Positions 1-7,904 of a DNA stretch of 10,999 bases are shown here, one piece after another. The position numbers were made by a program, and so were the translations under genes. The notes beneath the pieces were generated by a model. The model saw only the letters and a program-made list of their open reading frames with translations, was not told the DNA's origin and made no database searches. The stretch's first letter is position 1. Each line of letters begins with the position of its first letter. This DNA is from Candidatus Omnitrophota bacterium (lineage in GTDB: Bacteria > Omnitrophota > Gorgyraeia > Gygaellales > Profunditerraquicolaceae): contig JAQUOO010000035.1 of the NCBI GenBank assembly GCA_028717055.1, positions 1 to 10,999 on the forward strand. Direction: 5' to 3'.

Positions 1-2836
1 ATTTTATTGTCTTCACCGGTTCAGCCTCTTTAGAATAAGAGAAGCTTTCTTCCTCTGCGGGCATCGGCCTTTGTATTTTGGAAACTTCCGGATGCGACAA
101 TTCCTGCTGCACAGAGCTAAATACTCCTCTGAATCTTTCAGGCCCGGCCGCTTCTAGCTTGAAAATAGCCTCAATCGATTCTTCCTCGATAGAGGCGACC
201 ATTTGAGAAAACATTCCGAACGCTTCGCGCTTATATTCCACCAATGGATCGCGCTGGCCATAAGCGCGCAGCCCTATACCTTCACGCAAAGAATCCATAG
301 CATACAGGTGATCCTTCCATTTGGCATCGATGATCTGCAAGAAAACCATCCTCTCCAAATGACGCATCAAATCAGCCCCGATAATCTTTTCTTTATTTTC
401 ATAAATACCGGTTATTTCTTTAAGTAGTTCTTCCCTGATATTAGAATAACTGTTGATTTTATCCACTCCCAGGTCTAAGCCGAATTTCGCCATAACCGCA
501 ATACTCATACCTTCAATGTTAGGTTCGACGGAAGAACTTTCAGGAAAATTAACGCTCATGAGATTATCTACGATTCCTGCGGTAATCTCCAATATTCTTT
601 CCTTTAAAGAAAACCCTTCCAGTATTTGACGCCGCTGGCTATAAATTATCTCCCTTTGTTTATTCATTACATTATCGTACTCAAGAAGTTGTTTTCTGAT
701 TTCGAAATTATGCTGCTCAACCCGCCTCTGGGCAATTTCAATCGATCGGCTCACCCAGGGATGCTCTATAACTTGCCCCTTTTCCAGGCCCAACTTCTCC
801 ATAATGCCGACAAGTTTATCCGAACCAAAAAGCCGCATCAGGTCATCCTGCAAAGAAACATAAAATCTGGATGAACCCGGATCCCCCTGCCTGCCGCTTC
901 TGCCGCGTAACTGATTATCGATTCTGCGGGCTTCGTGGCGCTCGGTCCCTAAAACATGCAGACCGCCTAATTCAACAACCTTTTTATGTTCGACATCGGT
1001 CTCCTGATTATACTTATCGAGCAATTTTTTATATTCTTGCTGGTAATCACCCTCTTCGGGTTTGATTTTCTGCTTAGCCACATTTTTTGCCATGAACACA
1101 GGATTACCGCCCAACAAAATATCGGTTCCGCGGCCAGCCATATTCGTAGCTATTGTAACTGCCCTGAATCTTCCGGCCTGGGCGACAATTTGCGCTTCCA
1201 GTTCATGGTACTTGGCATTTAATACCTGGTGAGCAACGCCGCGGCGTTTCAACATCTCCGAGATGCGCTCGGATTTATCAATCGATATGGTACCGACCAA
1301 TACGGGCTTCCCGACATTATAAAGTTCCACGATTTCTTCTACTACTGCTGTAAATTTTTCTTCCTCGGTCTTAAAAATACGGTCCGGATGGTTTGCGCGG
1401 ATCAATGGCTTATTTGTCGGTATGACTACAACATCAAGCTGGTAAATATTCTTGAACTCATTGGCCTCGGTAAAAGCGGTTCCAGTCATACCGGCTAATT
1501 TCTCATACATCCGGAAATAATTCTGGAAGGTAACCGTAGCCAGAGTTTGGTTCTCCCGCTCGATCTTCATCCCTTCTTTGGCCTCAACTGCCTGATGCAA
1601 CCCATCTGACCAGCGCCTGCCTGGCATCATCCTGCCGGTAAATTCATCGACGATAACAACCTGCCCGTCCTTAACCACATAGTCGACATCGCGCTCATAA
1701 AATTCCTTGGCTCTTAAGGCCGCGATAGTATGGTGCCGGAATTCTATTGTTTCGATTGCGTGCAGGCTTTCGACTCCCCAAAGCTTGGCTGCCTTGATTT
1801 CGCCGCTATCGGTAAGAGCTACGGTTTGGGCTTTCTCATCCGCGACATAATCAAAACCTTTGCCTAAATCCACTCCCTTATACTTGGCATCTATTTCATC
1901 TCTTTCGGTAACGCGCCTGCCGCTTAGCTGGCTGGCTATGTTATTAGCGGTAAAATATTTCCCAGTGGATTCTTCCGCCGCGCCGCTTATGATTAAAGGC
2001 GTGCGCGCTTCATCAACTAAAATTGAATCCACTTCATCGACGATAGCGTAAAAAAACGGCCTCTGGACCAGGTCTTGAAGGGAATATTTCATATTATCGC
2101 GCAGATAATCAAAACCAAACTCGTTATTGGTCCCGTAAGTAATATCGCAGGCGTAACCTATCTTTCTTTCTTCGTCGGACATGTCATGCTGAATAACCCC
2201 TACAGTTAATCCTAAAAATTCATAAACCGGGCCCATCCACTCCGAATCGCGCTTAGCCAGGTAATCGTTTACCGTAACTACATGCACGCCGCGGCCAAGA
2301 AGCGCGTTCAGATACGCCGGTAAAGTGGCGACTAAAGTCTTTCCTTCACCGGTAGACATCTCGGCGATCCTTCCCTCATGCAGGATTATTCCTCCGGCTA
2401 CTTGAGAATCAAAATGGCGCAGGCCAATCGTCCTTTTAGCCGCTTCTCTTACTACGGCAAACGCCTCAGGGAGAATTTCCTCAAAAACTTTGTTCCGGGA
2501 GAACTTCAGTTTTTCTTTCAGTTTTTCTTTTTCCTCCGGAATAGCCACGGAGAGCATCGCTTCGGTTAATCCTTGAAAATCCCGTTCATAAAGTTTCGAT
2601 TTCTGCTGAATATGCTCCTTAAAACTTAAAGTCCTGGAGCGCAGTTCTTCATCGGTCAAAACGCTTATTTTAGATTCCAATAAATTAACCGCATATATCA
2701 CATCCGCAACTTCCGCCATTTTGTTCATCGACGGCTGGGGCATATCAGGATGCAAATATATCTTTACTCCGGGAGCCCGTGAGCTAATCCGGTTCTGTTT
2801 GCTGTTTAAAATTGTCTTTTTAACGAATCCCAGCAT
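1..2836 (-). CDS. secA: Preprotein translocase ATPase SecA, C-terminus beyond window edge
   Basis: SecA is the cytoplasmic motor that uses ATP to push unfolded preproteins through the SecYEG channel. The minus strand reads open from the ATG at 2836-2834 to the window edge, giving 945 codons with no internal stop. Visible motifs are Walker A MSTGEGKT (residues 160-167), Walker B DEVD (267-270) followed by DEART (275-279), the preprotein-binding region between about 285 and 380, TGTA (451-454), NBD2 motifs TNMAGRGTD (564-572) and GRSGRQGD (645-652), and the helical scaffold/wing region to about 890. Only the variable C-terminal linker and any zinc-binding tail lie outside the window, so the presence of a SEC-C cysteine motif cannot be judged. 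The start is supported by an AAGGAAAA ribosome site lying inside the end of prfB, whose stop is two bases upstream, so translation of the two is probably coupled. Family assignment is near certain. Confidence 0.97.
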   Translation of the reverse strand, partial: MLGFVKKTILNSKQNRISSRAPGVKIYLHPDMPQPSMNKMAEVADVIYAVNLLESKISVLTDEELRSRTLSFKEHIQQKSKLYERDFQGLTEAMLSVAIPEEKEKLKEKLKFSRNKVFEEILPEAFAVVREAAKRTIGLRHFDSQVAGGIILHEGRIAEMSTGEGKTLVATLPAYLNALLGRGVHVVTVNDYLAKRDSEWMGPVYEFLGLTVGVIQHDMSDEERKIGYACDITYGTNNEFGFDYLRDNMKYSLQDLVQRPFFYAIVDEVDSILVDEARTPLIISGAAEESTGKYFTANNIASQLSGRRVTERDEIDAKYKGVDLGKGFDYVADEKAQTVALTDSGEIKAAKLWGVESLHAIETIEFRHHTIAALRAKEFYERDVDYVVKDGQVVIVDEFTGRMMPGRRWSDGLHQAVEAKEGMKIERENQTLATVTFQNYFRMYEKLAGMTGTAFTEANEFKNIYQLDVVVIPTNKPLIRANHPDRIFKTEEEKFTAVVEEIVELYNVGKPVLVGTISIDKSERISEMLKRRGVAHQVLNAKYHELEAQIVAQAGRFRAVTIATNMAGRGTDILLGGNPVFMAKNVAKQKIKPEEGDYQQEYKKLLDKYNQETDVEHKKVVELGGLHVLGTERHEARRIDNQLRGRSGRQGDPGSSRFYVSLQDDLMRLFGSDKLVGIMEKLGLEKGQVIEHPWVSRSIEIAQRRVEQHNFEIRKQLLEYDNVMNKQREIIYSQRRQILEGFSLKERILEITAGIVDNLMSVNFPESSSVEPNIEGMSIAVMAKFGLDLGVDKINSYSNIREELLKEITGIYENKEKIIGADLMRHLERMVFLQIIDAKWKDHLYAMDSLREGIGLRAYGQRDPLVEYKREAFGMFSQMVASIEEESIEAIFKLEAAGPERFRGVFSSVQQELSHPEVSKIQRPMPAEEESFSYSKEAEPVKTIK

Positions 2837-2838
2837 AT

Positions 2839-3943
2839 TTATTTTCCTTTTTTCATAAATTTAAGGTGCGCCTCGATAAATTCATCCAAGCCGCCATCCA
2901 TTATCTTATCGACATCCCCAGTTTCATAATCCGTCCGGTGATCCTTAACCATGCTATAGGGATGCATGACATAAGAACGTATCTGGCTGCCAAATTCTAT
3001 CTTTTTCTTTGGGCCGGCATAATTCTTGAGCATCTTCTCCTCCTGCTTTTGCCTCTCCAGCTCATATATGCGCGCCTTTAAAATATTTAACGCCGTATGT
3101 TTATTTTGAAGCTGGCTTCTTTCATTTTGGCATTGCGCCACCAGACCTGTAGGAATATGTGTAATCCGCACTGCCGAGTCCGTAGTGTTTACACTTTGGC
3201 CTCCGGCGCCTTTGGAGCGGTAAACATCGATCCGCAAATCTTTTTCTTCCAGTTTTATATCTATATTCTCTTCGACTTCAGGAATCACATCTACCGAAGC
3301 AAAAGAAGTATGCCTGCGTTTATTAGCGTCAAAAGGCGATATGCGCACAAGCCTATGTACCCCGCGCTCTTCCTTAAGATAACCATAGGCGTATTCTCCT
3401 TCGATTAAAACCGTAACATTCTTTATGCCGGCCTCTTCGCCATAAAGCATATCTATGGTTTTTACTTTCCAGCCGCGCCTTTCGGCAAACCTGACGTACA
3501 TCCTAAAGAGCATTCCTACCCAATCACAGGATTCCGTCCCGCCGGCTCCGGCATTAATACTCAAGATAGCGTTGTTTACGTCAAGATCTCCCGACAAAAG
3601 AGTCTTGAACTCCAAAGCATCCAACTCAATCAAGAGAAGGTCGGCATTTCTATTTAAATCCAGGAATAATTCGCTATCTTGGGGCTTAAGGATAGAAGAA
3701 AGTTCCTGCAACTCTTCATATTTATTTTTAGCGGCTTGCCACGGTTCTAACCGGCTTTTAAGTATTTTCAACTGACGGACTGTCTTGGTTGAATTATCCG
3801 CATTATCCCAAAATCCGGCTTCAGACATCTTGGCGGACAAATCCGCAATAAGCTTTTGTTTATTATCGATGTCAAAGATAACCTCTTAGTTGCTCCAGGC
3901 TAATCTGGATACGGGCAAGCTTTGTCTTTATTTCATCTAACAT
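2839..3943 (-). CDS. prfB: Peptide chain release factor 2 (RF2), expressed by +1 programmed frameshift
   Basis: RF2 ends translation at UGA and UAA codons by triggering hydrolysis of peptidyl-tRNA in the ribosome. The gene starts at the ATG at 3943-3941 behind a GGAGG ribosome site (3953-3949, 5-base spacing). The first 23 codons run into an in-frame TGA at 3874-3872, and reading continues in the +1 frame to the TAA at 2841-2839. The joined product is 367 residues, normal for RF2. In joined numbering the stop-codon recognition motif SPF lies at 202-204, which distinguishes RF2 from RF1 (PxT), and the catalytic GGQ lies at 247-249. A finder that ignores frameshifting would start at a TTG at 3840 and lose 34 residues. 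The gene follows pilT after 25 bases and precedes secA by two. The secA-prfB pairing is familiar from Firmicutes, but there secA comes first. Expression is expected to be autoregulated through the frameshift. Confidence 0.97.
3871..3886 (-). promoter_or_regulatory. prfB programmed +1 frameshift site
   Basis: On the minus strand the site reads AGAGGTTATCTTTGAC. It has an internal Shine-Dalgarno-like AGAGG(T), a short spacer, the slippery CTT codon, and an in-frame TGA followed by C. Slippage of the CTT-decoding tRNA by one base (CTT T to TTT) makes GAC the next codon and restores the RF2 frame, which then continues into the conserved protein. This is the classical RF2 arrangement (E. coli has AGGGGGTATCTTTGAC): low RF2 slows termination at TGA and favours the shift, closing an autoregulatory loop. 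TGAC is a poor termination context, which fits. The frame change and motif are read directly; the regulation is known for the family. Confidence 0.95.
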
Positions 3944-3968
3944 TCAGTCCTCCGTATGGCTATATATT

Positions 3969-5042
3969 TTAGCCCCTCCTGATTCCTCTTAACGAAAGAA
4001 GAAGCTCGTCTTTGCTATCAGCAAAATCAACGGCGTCTTCCTCGCTGATCTTGCCTTCTTTAACCAGCTTTACCAGTGATTGGGTAAAAGATTGCATTCC
4101 GAAAATCGCGCCATCATCAATAAACTGGGGAATCTCCCAGATTTTTCCTTCACGAATCAAACGGCTGATGGTAGGAGTGAGCAGCATAACTTCATAAGCC
4201 GGAACCCGGCCTTTTCGGTCTTTTGTCGGAATCAATCTCAAGGATATAACACCCTTTAATAAAGAGGCCAGCTGATTTCTGGTTTCCTGATGTTGATGCG
4301 GAGGAAAGAAATTAATAATCCTTTCTACAGTCTGGGCAGCATTAATCGTATGCAACGTGCTTAATATCAATACTCCCGTTTCTGCCGCGGTAAGGGCGCT
4401 GGACATTGTCTCGATGTCGCGGATATTACTGATAAATAAAACATCCGGGCTCTGCAGGGTAAAGGCGCGTAAAGCCGAGGCATAGGATGAAACATCTATA
4501 CCAACCTCTCTTTGATTAATAAATGATTCTTGATCCTTAAAAGTAAACTCCACCGGCTCTTCAATAGTAAGAATGTGTTTTTTGCTATTAATATTTATAT
4601 ACTCAATCATGCTGGCGATAGTCGTAGATTTTCCGCTTCCCATACTCCCGGTTAAAAGGACTAAACCGCTTCTCTCCAGAGAAAGCTTTTTTAGAATATC
4701 TGCCGGAAGGTTCAGCTCTTCGAATGTCTGCGTATTATAGTTTATCCTTCTGACGACGATAGACGGCCAGTTCCTTTGCATGAATATGCTGACGCGAAAC
4801 CTCGAAGGTTTTTCTTCCAAATAGAAGGCAAAATCAATATCCAAATTATTCTTGAAATACTCGCGTTGCTTAATAGTAGTTATTTCATCTACCGCCAGCA
4901 TAACCTCATCAACGCTAAGTTCTTTCTCATCCGCAATGCTTAGCTTTCCATCGATTTTAAAACGGGGTTTACTCCCGGCTCGATAGAACAAATCCGAAGC
5001 ATTGCAAGAAATCATCTCTTGCATAAATTTCCTAATACCCAT
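3969..5042 (-). CDS. PilT-family type IV pilus ATPase with altered Walker B
   Basis: The 357-residue protein aligns along its length with PilT/PilU, the hexameric cytoplasmic ATPases that power pilus retraction and twitching. It has the N-terminal ASDL region (15-18), Walker A GSMGSGKST (132-140), an Asp-box region TIEEP (159-163), INQREVG (175-181), the His box STLHT (228-232), the LIREGK region (295-300) and a C-terminal GMQSF region (315-319). The segment that usually reads DPDVILVGEMRD is here SPDVLFISNIRD, so the catalytic Walker B glutamate is asparagine (residue 206, codon AAT). The preceding conserved Arg-Glu-Asp is also lost, as is the His of the usual SDLH. The start has a strong GGAGGGG ribosome site (5057-5051, 8-base spacing). 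It is a PilT relative, but I would not assert that it is the main retraction motor. It could be a PilU-like or regulatory paralogue. No other pilus genes are visible. Confidence 0.88.
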   Translation of the reverse strand: MGIRKFMQEMISCNASDLFYRAGSKPRFKIDGKLSIADEKELSVDEVMLAVDEITTIKQREYFKNNLDIDFAFYLEEKPSRFRVSIFMQRNWPSIVVRRINYNTQTFEELNLPADILKKLSLERSGLVLLTGSMGSGKSTTIASMIEYININSKKHILTIEEPVEFTFKDQESFINQREVGIDVSSYASALRAFTLQSPDVLFISNIRDIETMSSALTAAETGVLILSTLHTINAAQTVERIINFFPPHQHQETRNQLASLLKGVISLRLIPTKDRKGRVPAYEVMLLTPTISRLIREGKIWEIPQFIDDGAIFGMQSFTQSLVKLVKEGKISEEDAVDFADSKDELLLSLRGIRRG

Positions 5043-5062
5043 GTTCTATTCCCCTCCAGATA

Positions 5063-5182
5063 AAATTAAAATCCCAATCGCCAAATCACAATGTCGAATG
5101 AAATCCCAATTACTCAATGCTCCAATTGTAACTTGGAATTTGATTAATTCATTGGTCATTGGGGGCTTGGGAATTAAAAATT
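5063..5182. repeat. AT-rich imperfect palindromic element, copy 1
   Basis: The gap between the glycosyltransferase stop and the pilT start is an imperfect palindrome. The centre is TCCAA (5121-5125) facing TTGGA (5133-5137). Further out, AATGTCGAATGAA on the left faces the complement of TTCATTGGTCATT on the right, and ATCCCAAT near 5071 faces TTGGGAAT near 5168. There are many mismatches and bulges, so it is a degenerate hairpin and not a sharp terminator. It shares CAATG/AATGAC-type words with the element at 7905-8044. It may be a decayed miniature repeat of a family scattered in this genome. No open reading frame or T-tract is convincing here. Confidence 0.55.
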
Positions 5183-5183
5183 A

Positions 5184-6674
5184 TTATACCATTTTCTTAC
5201 TTTTTTGAGTAGGATTAAATTCCATGTATTTACCGAGTAATAGATGCGTCTGGGCATCCAAGGCAGGCAGAGATCCCAAAATTAATATTATAAAAGGGAC
5301 CATAATCCATTCCAATATCATTATAACATTCTTTGTCCAACTTACTTCTTTTGGGCGGGGAGGCAAGATTATACGGCTTAAGATTATCCAGGCAAGGCTG
5401 GCGCCAAATGTAAAATTGAAAAGCAGCCCGGTTATTTTAGGCAGATTATAGCCTATGGCCATCTGATTGAAAAAGGCTCCTCCTAAGATTATCGGCAAGG
5501 GACCGATAAAAACCAAGATGATCGCCCAAACCGCCCAAGTTACATGGCTCTCTAGAAGATGTAATGACCGACGTATCTTTTTCAATAAGGGAATTTCATT
5601 CTCGGCCAGAAAGGCGCTTACTAAAAACGGAAAATTCTCGACTCCCCAGGCCCATCTGCGTTTCTGCTTATACTGCATCTGGATGGTCTTAAAGAAATTG
5701 CTGGAATAAGCGACATCCATAGAAACAGTAATATACATAGGCACGACCCTGTAGTCACCTTGGTAAAACAGGAAGGCTTTCCAGTAAATCACTGAATCAT
5801 CCGAAACCATGTCTACGGGCCAATAATCTATCTCTACCAAGGTTTTAAAACTCATGCTATGGCTGGAGAAGGTGACGAATTTTTCCAGCCGCATGCTTTC
5901 GATCATCTGGCAAAAGGACGAACTTATCTCGACAAGGCGCGCAAGCGAAGGAGCTTGCCAGATATTGTTATTATAGACCGGGATCGGCTGATAACTGGCC
6001 TGATGGGGGTTGGGCGAAGTCATAAAATGATAACTTAAGCAGCCGAAATATTCTTTGGCAACACAGGTATCCGCGTCAAAACAAGAGACAATCACATCTT
6101 CGTCAGGAATACCTGCGGATTGTAATAATTCTTTCGCTCTCTTGGCCGCCCAAGTAGCATTGGCGCCTTTGGTCCGGCCTTCTTTGCTGATCCCGTCAGG
6201 ATGAAAAGTAGACAGATACCGGAAGAAATATCCTTTAAATTCGGATTCCAAATTCCTGGCATTCTCCTTTGAAAGAGGGTTACGCTCTTCAAAAGCAACT
6301 ACCACAATAATCTTATCTTTTGGATAATTGCATTCTTGGATAGATTTTAAAGAGGGCCTTAAAACATCCAATCCCTCTTTATACACGGGGAAGATAACTA
6401 AATGCTTTAGCTTGTCTAATCCGGATTGATTTCTAAGCCTCCTGCATTTAACCAGCCAGTTTATGTCTTTTTGCCGGTAAAGCTTATGATGGGCCATAAC
6501 CAGCAAGGTGGTCAAATATACAGTCCTGATTATCCAATAGAAATCAAAAACTATAATTATGATGGCGCAACAAACAGGATTAAATATAGCCAGCAATATA
6601 AGGCCGATTATTATACCCCATGATAGCGAGCCTGGGACAATCTCCAGAAATCTCTTGATCTTACCCTTCTGCAT
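5184..6674 (-). CDS. Membrane glycosyltransferase, family 2 (GT-A, cellulose-synthase-like)
   Basis: The 496-residue protein probably transfers a sugar from an activated donor at the inner face of the membrane; donor and acceptor cannot be read from sequence. An N-terminal hydrophobic stretch (about 17-60) precedes a GT-A catalytic domain starting at HLVIFPVYKEG (91-101). It contains the metal-binding DAD (200-202), SDD (291-293) in the place of the usual catalytic TED/EDD, and QKRRW (337-341), the Q/RxxRW-type motif of processive GT2 enzymes. Three further membrane segments follow at about 376-400, 412-436 and 448-470. The gene ends with tandem TAA TAA. Its start overlaps the PEGA gene end by 14 bases, with only a weak purine-rich ribosome site, which suggests coupling. 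The pairing suggests the two proteins act together in surface glycan or glycoprotein assembly (inference). Family is firm, substrate unknown. Confidence 0.88.
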   Translation of the reverse strand: MQKGKIKRFLEIVPGSLSWGIIIGLILLAIFNPVCCAIIIIVFDFYWIIRTVYLTTLLVMAHHKLYRQKDINWLVKCRRLRNQSGLDKLKHLVIFPVYKEGLDVLRPSLKSIQECNYPKDKIIVVVAFEERNPLSKENARNLESEFKGYFFRYLSTFHPDGISKEGRTKGANATWAAKRAKELLQSAGIPDEDVIVSCFDADTCVAKEYFGCLSYHFMTSPNPHQASYQPIPVYNNNIWQAPSLARLVEISSSFCQMIESMRLEKFVTFSSHSMSFKTLVEIDYWPVDMVSDDSVIYWKAFLFYQGDYRVVPMYITVSMDVAYSSNFFKTIQMQYKQKRRWAWGVENFPFLVSAFLAENEIPLLKKIRRSLHLLESHVTWAVWAIILVFIGPLPIILGGAFFNQMAIGYNLPKITGLLFNFTFGASLAWIILSRIILPPRPKEVSWTKNVIMILEWIMVPFIILILGSLPALDAQTHLLLGKYMEFNPTQKSKKMV

Positions 6675-7608
6675 TCTTTCTTAACCTTATCAAATCGTTT
6701 AAAAGGTTTTCTTTATTGTTCAACTCAAGTTTATATACATTATTATATAATAACCCATCATCGCCATTCTGGAAATCCATAAAATATAGCGTGTCTTTGT
6801 CTGTATCGTAAAAAATGCCGGAATTTCTCTTGTTTAAATTCACAAGGTTTACCGGAGTCGAATTTTCTTCGGCTTCCAATACCTCTACATCTTTATCGGT
6901 AACCAGAATAAAATGATAGCTGTCCGAATGCCAAAAGACATCATTTATCTGCTTATTCGAGAAATTGAATATAACCGACGGCTTGGAATAAGAAAGAGGC
7001 CCTTGAGATCTCAAGCTTAAGATACAAACCTGATGCGCGTTAATAAGAAGCAGTTTTTGTCTGTCAGAGGATATTTTGAATTCCTTGGGCAAAGGAGAAA
7101 ATTCCGCCGGGATACCCCCTATCTCCTCGAACCGCCCCCCATCCAAATCGGATTTATAAAGGATATTCTCATCCTGATTAAAATAATATATTCTGTCTCC
7201 CTCCCGATCCAGCCAAAAACAGGATATTTTGACCTGATTCAACTGTTTAACATTCGCCCGGCTGGAGAAAAGGATTATCTTCTCAAAACGCGTAACCTTG
7301 CGTGGTTCAACATTTACCGGATAGATCCAGGGGTAATGCCCCTTAAGCTCTATTCTCAGAGTATACGAACCCGGAATAAGCTCATTAATAGTAGCCGGAG
7401 TCTTCATGTCCAGTAATTTACCGTCCAGATAAACATCCGCGCCGGAGGGTTGCGTTTTTAAACTGATGATCCCGGTTTTAGTGAACTTAAATGTATGCGG
7501 GTTAAACTTATACCCTAAAGAAAACGATAAAATCACCGGTAACCCCGCGAAAAAAACCGCAACGCTTAAATAAAACAAAACCGACCTTATTTCTTGTTCT
7601 TTAGACAT
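6661..7608 (-). CDS. PEGA-domain membrane-anchored protein with beta-propeller-like C-terminal region
   Basis: The 315-residue protein has an uncleaved-looking N-terminal membrane helix (about 9-31) followed by LGYKF and a PEGA domain (about 46-113), recognised by the pattern QPSGADVYLDGK (53-64), TPATINELIPGSY (70-82) and GHYPW (90-94). Residues about 125-299 hold roughly four repeated beta-rich units, each with a short hydrophobic strand, charged turn and second strand (for example DRIYYFNQDENILYKSDLDG, then QKLLLINAHQVCILSL), as in TolB/WD40-like propellers. PEGA domains are usually extracytoplasmic and linked with surface structures. The layout of helix, GY(K/R)F, PEGA and propeller resembles a family I associate with Patescibacteria. 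The start overlaps the alkyltransferase end by 22 bases and the end overlaps the glycosyltransferase start. The exact role is unknown; a surface or envelope scaffold is my inference. Confidence 0.8.
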   Translation of the reverse strand: MSKEQEIRSVLFYLSVAVFFAGLPVILSFSLGYKFNPHTFKFTKTGIISLKTQPSGADVYLDGKLLDMKTPATINELIPGSYTLRIELKGHYPWIYPVNVEPRKVTRFEKIILFSSRANVKQLNQVKISCFWLDREGDRIYYFNQDENILYKSDLDGGRFEEIGGIPAEFSPLPKEFKISSDRQKLLLINAHQVCILSLRSQGPLSYSKPSVIFNFSNKQINDVFWHSDSYHFILVTDKDVEVLEAEENSTPVNLVNLNKRNSGIFYDTDKDTLYFMDFQNGDDGLLYNNVYKLELNNKENLLNDLIRLRKNAEG

Positions 7609-7868
7609 AAAACTATTTCCTTTTCCAAATCCAAGAGCGCTTTTTTCTTCCTGGGTCCTAGCTTATAACCGCCTAATACATTATTGCTCTTTATTACCCG
7701 ATGACAAGGAATAATTACAGGGAAAGGGTTTCTATTCAAAACTGAACCGACAGCACGAAAAGCACCCGGCCTTCCTGCTTTCTGGGCTACCCATTTATAG
7801 GTGCGTGTTTGCCCAAGGGGAATACTCAATACAACTTGGTATACTTTTTTAGCAAATGAGGTCATCAT
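7587..7868 (-). CDS. Single-domain O6-alkylguanine-DNA alkyltransferase (MGMT/Ogt C-terminal domain only)
   Basis: The protein would repair O6-alkylguanine by suicidal transfer of the alkyl group to a cysteine. The 93 residues match the DNA-binding/active-site domain of Ada, Ogt and MGMT: IPLGQTRTY (16-24), FRAVGSVLNRNP (37-48) with the arginine that flips the base, the active-site PCHR (54-57, Cys55) and LGGY (65-68). The usual N-terminal RNase-H-like domain (around 80 residues) is absent, and an in-frame TAA at 7889-7887 rules out a longer N-terminus. PCHR, not PWHR, means it is not an alkyltransferase-like ATL protein lacking the cysteine. Two adjacent ATGs (7868 and 7865) are both possible starts and neither has a clear ribosome site. 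It heads a unit whose next two genes overlap one another, an odd place for a repair gene. Confidence 0.87.
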   Translation of the reverse strand: MMTSFAKKVYQVVLSIPLGQTRTYKWVAQKAGRPGAFRAVGSVLNRNPFPVIIPCHRVIKSNNVLGGYKLGPRKKKALLDLEKEIVLCLKNKK

Positions 7869-7895
7869 TATGAATTTTGCAATGCTTTAAGTCAA
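7867..7895 (-). promoter_or_regulatory. Candidate sigma-70-type promoter at the alkyltransferase start
   Basis: The minus strand has TTGACT (7895-7890) and CATAAT (7872-7867) separated by 17 bases, each matching five of six consensus positions. The -10 box overlaps the first ATG of the alkyltransferase. A normal start site would then fall just inside the gene, so this promoter could serve the downstream PEGA/glycosyltransferase pair or a shortened or leaderless product. It could equally be chance in AT-rich DNA. Confidence 0.28.
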
Positions 7896-7904
7896 AAGTA
7901 AAAC

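Noticed and set aside
203..2569. Several short plus-strand open frames opposite secA
   Set aside because: They are antisense shadows of a continuous secA reading frame, lack ribosome sites and resemble no family.
2866..3775. Plus-strand open frames of 71-106 codons opposite prfB
   Set aside because: The opposite strand encodes conserved RF2 with GGQ and SPF motifs; the plus-strand products are low-complexity shadows.
5063..5091. TTGTGA-17-TAATTT promoter-like boxes upstream of pilT
   Set aside because: Matches are weak and the implied start site would fall in the ribosome site itself, leaving no usable leader.
6092..6298. A 68-codon minus-strand frame inside the glycosyltransferase
   Set aside because: It is an alternative frame wholly within a well-supported gene that carries the catalytic motifs.
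7033..7416. A 127-codon plus-strand open frame opposite the PEGA gene
   Set aside because: It has no domain, signal or ribosome site, and the minus-strand PEGA domain is clear.
7587..7868. Alkyltransferase-like (ATL) protein
   Set aside because: ATL proteins have Trp in place of the active cysteine; here the motif is PCHR with Cys55.
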